Source: Syngnathus acus (taxonomy: Eukaryota > Chordata > Actinopteri > Syngnathiformes > Syngnathidae). Taken from it: DNA of 64,000 nt. The notes under the pieces are model-generated. The model had not been told where the DNA came from. It worked only from the letters and a program-made list of their open reading frames with translations, and made no database searches. Below, one piece after another: positions 24,101 through 51,339 of the stretch; positions within the stretch are counted from its first letter, which is position 1; every line of letters begins with the position of its first letter. Both the position numbers and the translations under genes were made by a program. The stretch is taken from assembly GCF_901709675.1 (NCBI RefSeq), contig NC_051090.1, positions 10,487,342 to 10,551,341 of the forward strand, written 5' to 3'.

Positions 24101-26903
24101 ACCGAGCGAAGGCCGATGAACAGCTGAATCCTCAGGGCGCACACCTCCAGGTTGCAGGGCGGACAAGCCTGCCGACACGCAAACGCCACTTTTGGTAGGA
24201 TCCGCCCACTACAACTATTTTCGAGGTTCACAGATTTGTCTTTGGACTGTGGCTCATCTCCCTGTGTGTTTTCTTTCGGCCAGACTCGTACCCTCATTGT
24301 GGTATCAACGTAGGGGTCCTCCAAGCGGGCCGCGACTGCTGCGCAACGCACCGTGAAGCACTGCAGTGCGCTCCTAACACACAATCAGACCCACATTCGC
24401 ACGTGAGTCACATCACAGTGACAGAATTCTATGAGATTAATTTCAGGATTAAACGAGACAGAAAAGCAAACGTGAGTACATCATGCAAACATGTCATGCA
24501 CTTCTGACTGTCAAGTGAGGAGCGCATTCATTTCCCAGACTCACTTGGTAATGACGTGTAAGAGGTGATCTGTGAGGACGGCTTCCAAGACCTTCTCTGG
24601 ATACTGATAAATCGAGACAAGCTCAACTCCACCTTTCAGGCTGTACAGGTAGCCAGTGGTAGGAAGGGAGAAGAAGCAGAACACGCAAGGCGGTTCTTCA
24701 ACCACAGACTGGCCGCCTACAGAGACAAGGACGCGCATATAATATAATATAATATAATATAATATAATATAATATAATATAATATAATATAATATAATAT
24801 AATATAATGATAAATAAAAAAAAAAAAAGATAAATATTGTAAAAACATTTCTGTTATTTTATTTTTTTTTTTAAACACATCTCAGTGATGCATTGGATTG
24901 CGTTCAACTAACTTGTGAATAAAGGTTGCAGTTTTAGGGAGTGAAGCTGCGTCTCCACACCGCAGCCCTGAAAGTAGTCTGGAGTAAAACGCCTACAGGC
25001 GAGACATTAAAGATATTCAAACAAAGAAATCATCACTCTTGCTTTCAGAATCTTACTCGATCCAATACACACGCACCTGAAGAGAACATAGGAGAAGGTG
25101 TTTTGTCCTCTGTCCTCCAGCCCCGTTTTCTCGATGCTGACGGGGATGTCGCAGTCTCGCGCGCGCTCGCCCAGCAACTCCTGGCGCCGAGGAAGGAGCA
25201 GGAAGTCGACCTGGTCCTCAGCTTGATCTGCGCACGCGCGACACGGATTCCAACAAGCTCATTAGCAACATCAGCAAGCGTTATCAAAACAATTAGCATG
25301 CACTCGTGTTGTCAAGACACACACATTTTTGGAAGGAATCCTCCTCACCATTTTTAGGCACTTCGGATGACTCCTCTGGCACCGGGTCGTTTGGTTCATC
25401 ATTAGCATCCAGTTTCAGGACCAGCACCTCTAGCTCCGCTTGCACAGCTACGTATCCTGCACACAGCGCCACCTTGAGGGAAGCAGGAGATATTCACGTC
25501 AATGGACAAAGACGCAGCTCACAACAAACACTCAACATACCTGTTTAGGTTTCATTCCCGGAAGATGCAAGATGACGGAGCGTTCAAAGTCCAGAATGGA
25601 CGCATTTTGGTTTGAACTCTGATCTACAAGCAAAACACGAAACATGTCTGAATGAAAAATTGGGGGCAAATATCCTTTTACAAGTAGACGATGGAGAAAG
25701 TCCCGTGTGAAGAGGGAAAGAAAAGCTTTCAAAAGCTTCCATGGACACATCCTTAAATTATGCTAACGGCACAAAAGAAACACACTTGAGTGTTACCTGA
25801 GCTCGGACTGGTGCTCTGCTGGCCGTTTGAAGGCTGTTGTACGTTTGGCTAGGTTTGAAACCACAAAGAAAACATTTCATACAAAAACAGCATGTGAAAT
25901 CACAAATATTTATTTACAGGAAATCAGATTGACAAAAAAAAACAGCAAAAGCCAAAAAATGTGAAACACGCCGTAGCCCGGTTTTGCACTGACCGTGTTT
26001 TGCTGGTTGTGTCTTCTCAAAGTAAAGAGAACCAGAGTCTTGTCGCAGCCAACCAGGAGGTCACCCGTCAGCGGGCAACAGGCCACAGCCACGGGACGCT
26101 CTGATAAGGGGATTTCAATGATCTCCATCTGCGCTCCGCCTCGCTGAGACGCCCCTCGAAGGAAGTGGCCCAACAAGCGCACTCCGACGCGAGCCTTTTC
26201 CTCGGCCTATGAGAGGAACATGCGACACAAGGTCAAAGTTAGCTTCCCGTGTGGCACATTATAATAGGGAAATACTTGGACTATTAAAAAAACGGCAGAA
26301 TTATCCTTCAACAGAATTATTTGACAAATGCCACACCTGGTAACGCCAGTTGGTGTAGGCTCTCAGGTAGGTGGCGCTGTTCTTTTCCTCTATCGTGACC
26401 AGGTAGTCTCCTAGATGTGTGATACAATGTCAACGAGAATTCGTTGCTGGAGTGGAGAAAGAAAGATTGGGCTCTACCGATGTCGCTGTACAGGATGCTC
26501 CTGACCGTGCCCATGGTAGCAAAGCGACAGATGAGAGGGCAGCCCTCCTGCTCCAGATTGTAGGCTTCCACCTCAAGACAAAAAAGGGGAGGTTTTCTTT
26601 CATCATTTTAAAGGAATATCATAAGTTTAAGAATGGGTTGCTGCATATTGCGGCTCAAATTACAGACAGCGTATCTGATATGTTAATTCTTTAATAATAA
26701 TAAGAGAGTTAACCTTGCATCCCCCGGTCGCAACCACAAACAAGGCGGCGCCTCCACAGCAGATCAAGCCAGGCTCCTGCTCCACCTGGTCACAAGGGGA
26801 GCAATGAGCTCGATGATGATGAATGACGTTTAGGTTGGCCGGTTCCACTCACCTGCACAATCTGTTGTGAGGCGTATGGGTGGCAGTTGTAGACGTGCAC
26901 CAT
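21164..26903 (-). CDS. hps3: HPS3, BLOC-2 complex subunit (complete)
   Basis: Subunit of BLOC-2 (with HPS5 and HPS6), needed for cargo traffic to melanosomes and other lysosome-related organelles. Exons (minus): 26903-26853, 26785-26714, 26571-26478, 26410-26337, 26206-25994, 25848-25797, 25623-25541, 25472-25349, 25227-25077, 24992-24913, 24716-24545, 24373-24292, 24168-24011, 23715-23607, 23525-23311, about 23157-22986, 22888-22655, 22592-22395, 22320-22126, 21967-21863, 21782-21576, 21503-21416 and 21291-21164. All phases fit; the total is 1018 aa (human 1004). Matches: [97 protein letters not shown], and [14 protein letters not shown] at the end. The clathrin-box-like ILDFE (about 195-199) corresponds to human LLDFE. 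The start of exon 16 is uncertain by 6 bp (23157 or 23151). Confidence 0.95.
24737..24808. repeat. (TATAA)n microsatellite in hps3 intron 10
   Basis: About 14 near-perfect pentamers. On the coding (minus) strand it ends only about 20 bp before the acceptor of exon 11 (24717), where the branch point and upstream polypyrimidine tract would normally lie. It may therefore influence splicing and is likely length-polymorphic. Confidence 0.95.
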
Positions 26904-27379
26904 CTTTCATCTACCGTTAACTGATTCAGTCAAAAAAGCTGATTCAGTCAAAAAAAAAAAAAAGGCGAAGTGGAAGGCGAGCTTTCAATTCGGTGTTCTA
27001 CTTTCACTTTCATCTGCAGGATACCCCTGGGAATGCAACCAACGTTAAACTGTAAATGAAGAAGCACGTGTAAGTCTCGTCTTGTCGCAAATGTGCAGCG
27101 AACAGACAAGTGCTTGTGTGTTGCAATCCTCTAATCGATATCACATGCTGCGATCTTGTGAGCTGAATGTGGGGGCTGAAACCATCGACTTGAGCTCCTT
27201 TCACCTTCTCTAAGCTCACAGTCGACTGAGATAGGAGCGCATTTACAATAAGCAAACACAAGACGCGTCTACGTCTACCTGTTTCGTTGTGTGGTTGTGT
27301 GTTTATCCGCTTTTCATGATCGAAAGCTGCCGTTGAAGGCTTTCATACCGCAAAGTAGGAAGTTGATGTCAACAACGGT

Positions 27380-27404
27380 GACCGCGCCCCCGTAACCTCA
27401 TTGG
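27380..27404 (-). promoter_or_regulatory. Putative hps3 promoter (CCAAT + GC box)
   Basis: On the minus strand the sequence reads AGCCAATGAGG, then TTACGGGGGCGCGGTCACC: a CCAAT box next to a GC-rich box, about 480 bp upstream of the hps3 start codon. There is no TATA box. The distance leaves room for an untranslated leader or leader intron between 26904 and 27370, in which nothing else was recognised. Confidence 0.4.
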
Positions 27405-29604
27405 CTCATTCCCGTGAGTTTAAATCGTTTTTTTTTTTTTTAGTCCGATGATTTTTTTTTTTTTAAATATATTTTTGGTTTATATTCCTATAGCCTGATT
27501 TTCCCCTTCAAAGCCATAGAGTCAGTCAGTTCATTTGAATCAATCATATCAAGCTTGGAGCACTTTCCTGATCTCACTTCAATTTTAAATTTAAAAGGCG
27601 CGTTAATGGAGTGTAGATTATTCATTCTACAACGTCCCATGGCCTAATAAGCACACTTTCAGTGTTTGTACAATTTTAGGATTCCTTTATTGTGCAGCTA
27701 AAGAGTTTGGAGGACAGCATTGTGTTTTGCTCATAACGCCAGGAGGCGCTTTGGCCAAGGACAAGCCGTGGTGAATAGTCACGAAGGAAACACTTTAATG
27801 ACTGCACGCAGCTTTGGCATTAGAACACTCATGATGTGATGTACAAAATACACTTGATAACATTTTTCAAGTGTCTGTCCTGTTCTTGCGTATTAAAGTG
27901 TGCCTGCTCCTCCCCTCGTCCTGCTGCTTTCATTAGCGCATTGTTTGGCGCAAAAACAAACACACCGGCCGTCACTCTTCTTCAGCCTGATCTCTAAAAC
28001 GACTCCAGAACAACCTTGGGCAGAACTGGACGCACGCAAGATAAATGACACAGACTGTGTCATGGCGGGACCTTCACAACTCAAACTCGCACAGCTCAAG
28101 GACTTGTTGTTCTGTCGCCTCAACTATAACAAACTCTTCTCTCGTCTCATCTCCATTTGTGTGCAAATCCAAAGTGACATGTTATCTTTATCTGCTCATC
28201 CAATGCTGAACCACAATACAAACTCTCAATCCTGTCCGGGGGTGTTGATTTAATGGCTGTGGACAGTGATTCGTTTGTAATTTGCAAAAACCTACCAACA
28301 TTTCCCACTCTGCTCCATTTGCTTTGTACTTTACGTGGAGTTGCAAAGGAGGCATCCCGAACCGTACGCTATTCCAGCATATCAGAACTATCAGGAGCTT
28401 TGTTTTAATGTTGACTTAATGTCTGGCCAATGATGGTGCCATGGCGTCTACAAGCTAAGTCATGCGCTGCTAATCCTGGATGGTTGAGAAGCAACGAGCT
28501 GGACATTGTTGATATAATATCCAGAAAAGGGGTGGCGCTGATGTTGAAAGGCCTCCCTAATGACAACTATTGAAAATGGCCGCATCATAGCAGGTGACGA
28601 CGCAAATGAATGTAAAGTCATTCAAAGCCTAAAATATGTCGTAGGGGAGCATTAAAACGCAAGGTAACATGAAACGTATTCAGAGGGACTGTGGCGACAC
28701 ATCGCTAAGGACAGGACACCGGGAACATTAACTGCCATGAGTGAGGATGTGCAGGGACGTAGCGCTCAGGCAATTACATTAAGTGAGACGAAGGGGACGC
28801 ATGGTGCTGACTGGACCCAGAATGTGTTCGATGCTTCGTGCAGGACTCCTCACTCACATTGCATGTGTCTTTGTGCAGCTTTGAGCAGTCCTTCCTCCAT
28901 GAACTTAATCCATTTGCAGTTGAACCTCATGGAGGGCAATGGATGACCTGTGTTTGTTTCTACTAGTTACGAGCTTACAGAATGGACACGAGACACACAT
29001 GGCGTCCAAAGGATGCCTGAATGCAAACTTGATGTCATGGCAGCAAACGTTAGACAATAACCGATGATGGAGAATTTTATTTCAGTGTGTTTTTTTCCAG
29101 GAATCCATCTAGAGAGTTTTCTTGCCATCTTTCATCCAGATGATACTTTTAAAATCGGAGCAGGCAGGACTGTCTGCCACACAGATGCCTTTAATTCGTG
29201 TTTTGTTTTTTCACGAACATTACGAGCAGTTTAGCTGCTTGCGATTCCACCGGGAGACAATAAGAGTGGTGGATTGTTCTTCAAAGATAATGGAAATGAA
29301 GGCGGGAATGAAAATGAAGCGCGCAGCTGCGTTTGATAGCGTCAGACAAAGCAACACCACGAAATGTTCACACAGAGCAATTTTGTCTCACGCTCGAGTT
29401 TTTTTTTTTGTTTGTTTACGAGTCCAAGCGCGAGCTCGTACGCGTTCTTCTAATAGGAACCGAGAGCGCGAGGTCATCTCCCGAGAGTCTTCTTCTTCTT
29501 TCTGTTGAACTTTTCCCTGTGGCTCGGACCTCCACCGGTTCCCATGACCGCATCGTCTCTCCAGAGTGCTGCCGCAGCATCCGATTTCTCATTGAGTACG
29601 CTGC

Positions 29605-29613
29605 TATAAATAG
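29605..29613 (+). promoter_or_regulatory. Isolated TATA-box candidate
   Basis: TATAAATAG, a near-perfect TATA box, sits in a moderately GC-rich segment following a C/T-rich stretch (TCGTCTCTCCAGAG). No clear coding exon follows within a few hundred bases. It could drive an upstream untranslated exon of bcar3 or a noncoding transcript, or it may be chance. Confidence 0.2.
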
Positions 29614-30485
29614 ACTCATCGAGATGCAGCCCGCCGAGTGAGCCAAACCGGCTTGTCTGTTAACAAAAGCAAATCACGGAGGGACTTTGAAGGGGGAAAA
29701 CAAAGTTCAGCTTGGTCGGCCAAGACTGCATTAGAGGACAATCTCCTCTTCACTCTGTCACTCTAATGCCTTTACTGGCTGCGCTTTCCAGACCCAAGGG
29801 CATTCGTTTTACCAATCACATTAGACTGGCACCAGTCGACCAATTGAATTAAATTGCAAAATAACATCTGCGCCAAGCACCTTTCAGCAAACTAGTTTTA
29901 GGTTTTAGGAGACACCATTTTTCAGGGCCGCTCCTTGCTTAATCACCACTTGCGCATTTGTGTCATAAACGGAACATAAATAAAATAAAATAATAAATAA
30001 AACAGAGTCAGTCCCCAAGTAGCCACTTCCAGCGGTGATTTGTAATCAGGTCGGCCAATTTGACATCACCCGCAAGTGGAGCTCTTACAGTTCCTTATAA
30101 ATGTACTTCATGCATGTTGACCTTGTAGATTGTGCGCTTGTTTATTTTATATCACGTGCTTGTTTAACCACCAGACATTGAGCCAATATCCGACTTGGTG
30201 TTGTGAAGGAAAGCTCCATTTCCTCTCCACCAGGGATGGACTTGTCAACAAGATTTGTGGTTAGCTCCACAGTGCGTGTTCTTACTTTATGTACTGTAAA
30301 TACCTTCCTCAGTCCAGTTGGTGTGTACTGTTACCACAGACAATGTCATCTGTGTAATCTAGCATCTGTCAAAGCAGAGAAGATCCGGTCCCGGAATCAG
30401 ACAATTCTGAGAAGCGTTCACACTGACAGTCAATGAACCTGAGGTGCGCATTTTGGTGGGTGGAAGCATCTTACTCTTTTAAAAA

Positions 30486-30546
30486 TCCCCGCCCATTAAG
30501 GCCATTGCAGGAGTCACAGCTACGATGGCAGAAGGATATAAAAAGG
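30486..30546 (+). promoter_or_regulatory. GC box plus TATAAAAAGG core-promoter candidate
   Basis: A GC box (CCCCGCCC at 30487-30494) lies about 45 bp before TATAAAAAGG (30537-30546). This is normal spacing for a core promoter and would start transcription near 30567. A donor-like GTGAGG follows near 30648. It could be an alternative upstream bcar3 promoter or that of a noncoding RNA; no ORF supports either. Confidence 0.35.
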
Positions 30547-31989
30547 CTCAAGGTACGGCGAGGAGCCATCTTTGTGGAGAATTGGAGGAGTTAATCATTG
30601 GAATCCACATCCAGCATGTAGCAAGAAATCGACACGAGTCACCATAAGTGAGGCAACTCAGCGCTAGATTTTGAGCAACTCAACCCGAGGCTGTGAAGCA
30701 AGAAGGATGGGGAGTGGCCAGACATTTAGCCGTTAACTCTCAACACGTTTTTGACAGAAAACACCCGCCGGATAGTTTGTCAGAGATGGGGAGTGCGTGC
30801 AACGAGGGAGGCGGATGGGGGTGAAGCTTAGAAGGAGGTGGCGTAGGCAGTGCCACGGCCTCGTAAAGTATTTCTAATCCCACAGAAATCATTTGAATGC
30901 TGACTAAATGACTCTTTAAGGCCTAAGGACGCGCGGATATTATCAGGAAGTGCAGGAAACGTCTGTCACGGTGTGTGCTTCCGACCGTGTGTACGTAGGA
31001 AGGCGTGCAAATAATGTTTTTGTCTTCAGACATTTCTTGAGGATAAAGCCTTGAACTTGTGTTGTGTGCCGTTAAGCCAAGATCAAGCAGAAAAAGTCTA
31101 AAAATACAAAGTAGGAAACGAAAGGAAGATAGGAAGGAAATGTTGCGATGGAATTTACTCTCGATGAGAGAACAAGCTCACAATCAGAAGAAGGTGTCAT
31201 GAACGTTTCGTGATTTTACGGACGGTGATTTCAACCTGACTCACCGCAGGGTTCCTGGAACTCGCACCCTCCCACTCACCAAAAATGCCAGGTATTTTTT
31301 AGCGTGTGTGGAGAAAAAATATGGACTCTGCTACTCGCATGCGCCCAAACATACTCGCACATGGACGTGTTATTAATGTTGGACAAAACGGATTCACAGG
31401 AGGACAGAGGCCGGACAGTGTTGTCCTTATACTTCTGCTGATCTCACACTTAGCGATGCTCTTGAAATAGTTTCATCCATCATGGTCCATTTTTAACACC
31501 CTTGTGATAAGAATAGATGGCGTGCTGACTAAGAGTCAACACTCCCTGATTCGAGTGCTTCAACTTCCTCCAGTTTGACCTAATTAAGTTGCTCAGAAGA
31601 ATCCAAGCGGTGAGTTTCCCTTTCATGCTTTGGCCACACACGGCAACGTGAGGTCACAGATCCGAAGCCGGTCGCGTTGCGTGCGAGAGGTCCCGCACAA
31701 AAAGGCCGAGAGCAATGAAATATGAGGCCGTGTGGGCAACACGCATAAGAAGAGATGAGAGGAGGAGAGTGGCACTTGCACAGGGGAGTTTTGTTCAGTG
31801 CTGGGGGGCAGGAGAGGAGTTGTGGGCGGGGCGGGGCAACTTGGTGGGGGTTTGCAAGACGCAACTTGGCTAAAAGAGAGAGAAGGAAACTCCTCCTGCA
31901 CAGTAGATGAGGAGGAGGGGGCTCGCAAATCACTCCTAAGAGGGGGGAAGAGAGGAAGAGGAGGGAGGGCAGAGCTTGCTGGAGTGCAC

Positions 31990-32112
31990 CACGGCTTGTT
32001 GTTGCCTGTCCGAGAGTTGTTGTCCTCCGGCCGGCTGCTCATCAGACCATGAGCCGGCAAAAGCGTGATCGAAGAATATAAAGACGGATCAGAGCAAAGC
32101 GACAGGAAGCAG
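31990..32112 (+). promoter_or_regulatory. bcar3: Probable untranslated first exon / promoter of bcar3
   Basis: A purine- and GC-rich segment ends in a strong donor (GAAGCAG|GTGAGTCA; exon end 32112). The next acceptor on the plus strand in a coding context is at 35189, directly before the bcar3 start codon. TATAAA at 32077 lies too close to the donor to be the TATA box of this exon, so the true start is probably further upstream. Exon left border not determined. Confidence 0.45.
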
Positions 32113-33460
32113 GTGAGTCACTGCGTGTTTCATGTCATTTGCTCTTCAGGCTATTTTCATCTTTTATTGTCACTGCTCACTTTTTTGAGTGTATGATTCA
32201 GGCTATTTGTGAGTGTTATAATTGGGGGGGACATCCTAAGGCGCCGTGTGGAGCTGCGCTTGGGCGAGTTCGTGCTTGAAGCGTCAGCCAGGAATAATTA
32301 CAAGACCTTGATAAGACTTTTTTTGGGTTGGTGAATTGTGGCTTAACTGTTTGATGCAGTAAGGCTCACTTATTCACTGAAATGTCAATATGACGGACGT
32401 TTTGTAAAGCCATTACAGCTTTGATGTGAAGTGGTGACAGTTTTGTTCAGGAACACTTTGACTTTGACCTCTCGGTCGATTATGAGAACGTGTCTTGAAG
32501 AGAGATGCTGATGGAGATGGATGGCCGGCTGCACACACGCGCACACACACGCACATTGCTGGGCCCACATAGTGAAGAGCGCAGTAGGACACCTCTTTCT
32601 GTGTCCAAACAAAGGCCGGTTCTGAGCCGCAGTCATGTGACAGTTGTTGCCATTGTTCACTTCAGGCCAGGGGTGGTTTAACTAATGCGCAAATGTTGGA
32701 TGCCAAAGCAGGAAGACACTTTTGGCTCGCCAGAGGAAGCCGCAAATTCCCAAATATGTTCTTGTTTGCGTTTTGCTGCCTTCCGATACTGACAGTGTTT
32801 ACGTGTCAAAGATTGGCCTCCATTTAACACAAAGGTGTGGTTCGATTCTAAACTTGGTTCCAGTGAATTCATTCTGTTGAGCCTTCTGCGATGGTTCGTA
32901 GAGCCCTAAATTATGAAAGCCAAATTGAGAGGGTGAAACTCTACTTCCTAAACAGCTTGGAGGCAGAACTGTGCCATTATATCGTTATTGCTGTTGTGCT
33001 ATTGTATTATTATTGATATTGTTATATTGGTCTTTTATTGGGAGTAAGCTGTCCGCTGTTGAAATGTTTACAGTGCCGTTTCCTCTTCCTGTTCATGTGA
33101 ACGTGTTTCCCAACCAACGCTGTGTGCACTGTTGATGTGTTTTCTTCTTCCGACCTACGACCCCCTATGTGAGTTCGCAACGTGTCAAAGGTTTTACTTG
33201 TCATTAAGTGGATGTTTAAAAAAAAAAAAATTAAAAAAAGAGTCGCTAGAAGGACGTGTTGTCCTGTCAAGCGCCGTGACCGTCATTCCAACGGTGGCGC
33301 TCATGGCCAAACACAACACCAGATTTTAAGATGGTTGCTTCATCTGCTCAAATTGCAAACAGCGATCCAACTGTTTCACATCCTCAACTTGTCTACGCAG
33401 GAAATGAAATCTGACTTTGGCTTCTTGAAGCACAAATGCCTCAAAAGACGACTGCTGACA

Positions 33461-33495
33461 TAAAAATAAATAGATAAATAAATAAATAAATAAAA
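33461..33495. repeat. (AAAT)n simple repeat in bcar3 intron 1
   Basis: Short run of AAAT/AAATAGAT units. The surrounding intron, 32113-35189, shows no exon-like sequence. Confidence 0.8.
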
Positions 33496-35197
33496 AACAC
33501 TAGTTCCTGCTAACCGTTTGACAACAATTCTAAAGTGTTACGGAAGGAAGGCCCATAAACGGCGACCGTGCACTCGGATTAAAAACTGGCGCATCGGGGT
33601 GAGTCTACTAGTCTACTAGGGGAAAGATGGATGCTCCCCGTATGGATAAAAAAAGCCAAGTCAGTGACATGAAGTCTAATAAAATGTGCAACTCAAGACT
33701 AGGGCAAATACAATTTCACTCAACTTGCAAATTAAAAACGAGATTGAGTGAAGTAAGAGAGGAGAATGTCTGTGAATTCACTCAGTGATAGTGATCCTTT
33801 CTTCCCCAAAGAAGGGATGCGTGTCAAGCAGATGGTCGGGGCCACACAAACACACAGCTGACCACCCCCGGGGGTCTTATAATAGGTCCTCTTGTCGTCG
33901 TCGTGGCCCTCGCAGGAATCCCCGGTCCGAGCCGAGCCGACGCGCCTCAGCTGGACCTGAATTGCTTTTACGGCGGTTTATTTGGGTGAATAAACTTTGC
34001 TTGTCATGCTGAAAAGGCCCGCGGTGGTCAGCTGTGCCCACTGCTAAGCCCGCGTTTGCATTTTCATTGGCATTCTCGTCTCAATAGAAGGGCCCCCCGC
34101 TGCTCTTTTTCCTGTTTCAAGTGGTTGAAGGGCCAGAATACACAAGGTCACTTGAACACATATTCAAAACCCAAGTGGGCTTTAGAATTGGTCCACGATA
34201 TTGCTAATTTTCAATTCCGAAGTTTCAATTGAACAGGGATTCAGTCGAGTCATTTCGTAAATCGAGAAAGGCTGACCTGGCACCTGTGGAATCTCTTACC
34301 AGTGCATCTATTCTGGAATGGACTGATGATTTTTTTGGCGTGTCCAGGATGACGCGTGATGAGTGATTCCATGCAGATCGTTGAGTCATCGTCACGCAGC
34401 GGGGGAATTTAACAGGAACAGATTTCCATCAGAGCCAAACAATTTGGTTGCCGCCATTATTCTCAGCGGACACACCCCTGTGAATAAATAAAGTCAAGCT
34501 ATATATTTTATAAACAAGCTTGTCAGACTTGTACAACCCCAACAATGCTCAATAGGCATTTTGAAACTGAGGACACCAACTGTTGAAGTGTTGTAGGCAG
34601 GTCTGGACTGCCGGCAAGCCAGCCCAGTCTGCACATTAACTTGCTGTGGTGGGATAACACGGGATGGAATTCATCTGCCTCATGTCGAACATTCCACTGT
34701 TTGTTCAAACCATTCTTTCACTTCACCACCCCATGTGGACTATTTATAGACATCCAATTTGGAATTTAGAATTCTTAAAGCCGTGCACTCTATCTTATAC
34801 TGATCAGTCTGATAACAGTAATTACGTAACATAACAATGACATCACATGTCTTATAAACTTATGTTTGTTTTTGTATTCGGAAGAATATCAGATTAACAT
34901 CCAATAAACACTGGGATCCGTTTAGTTCCCTTTGGAATTGACTTGTGGAGACAACAAATGGTCGTCACAAAGTCACGCAATGATTGGAATGACCGTTGTG
35001 AGAGGAATGTGTTCTTTAAGTCCACGACAATGAGAAAGGGTGTGTGAGTACGGAGAGCTGTTCTGCTCACTCTCTGCATTTACATTACTTTGTGTCGAGT
35101 TGCTGAGCGTTGATTTACGCTCATATTTGTCACACAGGTTGAGCTGAAGATGATGATTAAGTCCATTTCAAGGTGTTGTTGTTTTGCAGAGCGGAGG

Positions 35198-50874
<15,677 letters not shown>

Positions 50875-51271
50875 CTTCCCATTGGCAGCAACATTCAGAC
50901 GGACCGTTTCAGTTCAGCCGTGTAACCTAACATTGATGCAACATTATCAAATTCGTAGACAAGAGTTTGAGCGTCACGGCGGCCGCTCAAGGAAGACCAA
51001 CAAGATGCAAACGGGGACAAAACTTGCACTTTCTTAGAGAGCAGAAATCGTATAGAATGTCCATAGAAGTAACTGTAACTAAACAAATATAATGCATAGT
51101 TTGTTTCTTTACTCAAGACTCCCAAAACTAAATGGCCTTCTGCTAAGGTTTAAAAGAGAGTAGCCCTGTTTGTGTGTACATGTGAAGATACACACAAGTA
51201 CTGTAAGTGAACGAACGTTGTACATATGTGAAGCGTTGTGTACATACAGGAATTAAGGAGAAGAGAATGTC

Positions 51272-51321
51272 AATAAATTTGAATGTTTATATTCTGAACT
51301 ACTGCAGTAAGTTTGAATAAA
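51272..51321 (+). terminator. bcar3: bcar3 polyadenylation signals
   Basis: Two AATAAA hexamers (51272-51277 and 51316-51321), about 400-445 bp after the bcar3 stop codon, are followed by a TG-rich stretch (ATTCTGTGACTGTTTGACACG). They mark the probable 3' end of the transcript. Confidence 0.65.
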
Positions 51322-51339
51322 TATGGTACATATTCTGTG

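Larger units (their letters stand above)
27420..31600. other. Intergenic stretch without recognised genes
   Basis: Only short random frames occur on both strands, with no domain-like sequence and no exon chains. It contains poly-T runs near 27430 and 27460 and scattered AT-rich segments. The two TATA-type candidates at 29605 and 30486-30546 are listed separately. It separates the 5' end of hps3 from that of bcar3, which are divergently transcribed. Confidence 0.6.

Noticed and set aside
31580-32060. Minus-strand Pro/Ser-rich frames of 117 and 145 codons at 31.6-32.06 kb
   Set aside because: They arise from the purine-rich plus strand; no splice chain or recognisable domain. The segment is better explained as promoter/5' UTR.
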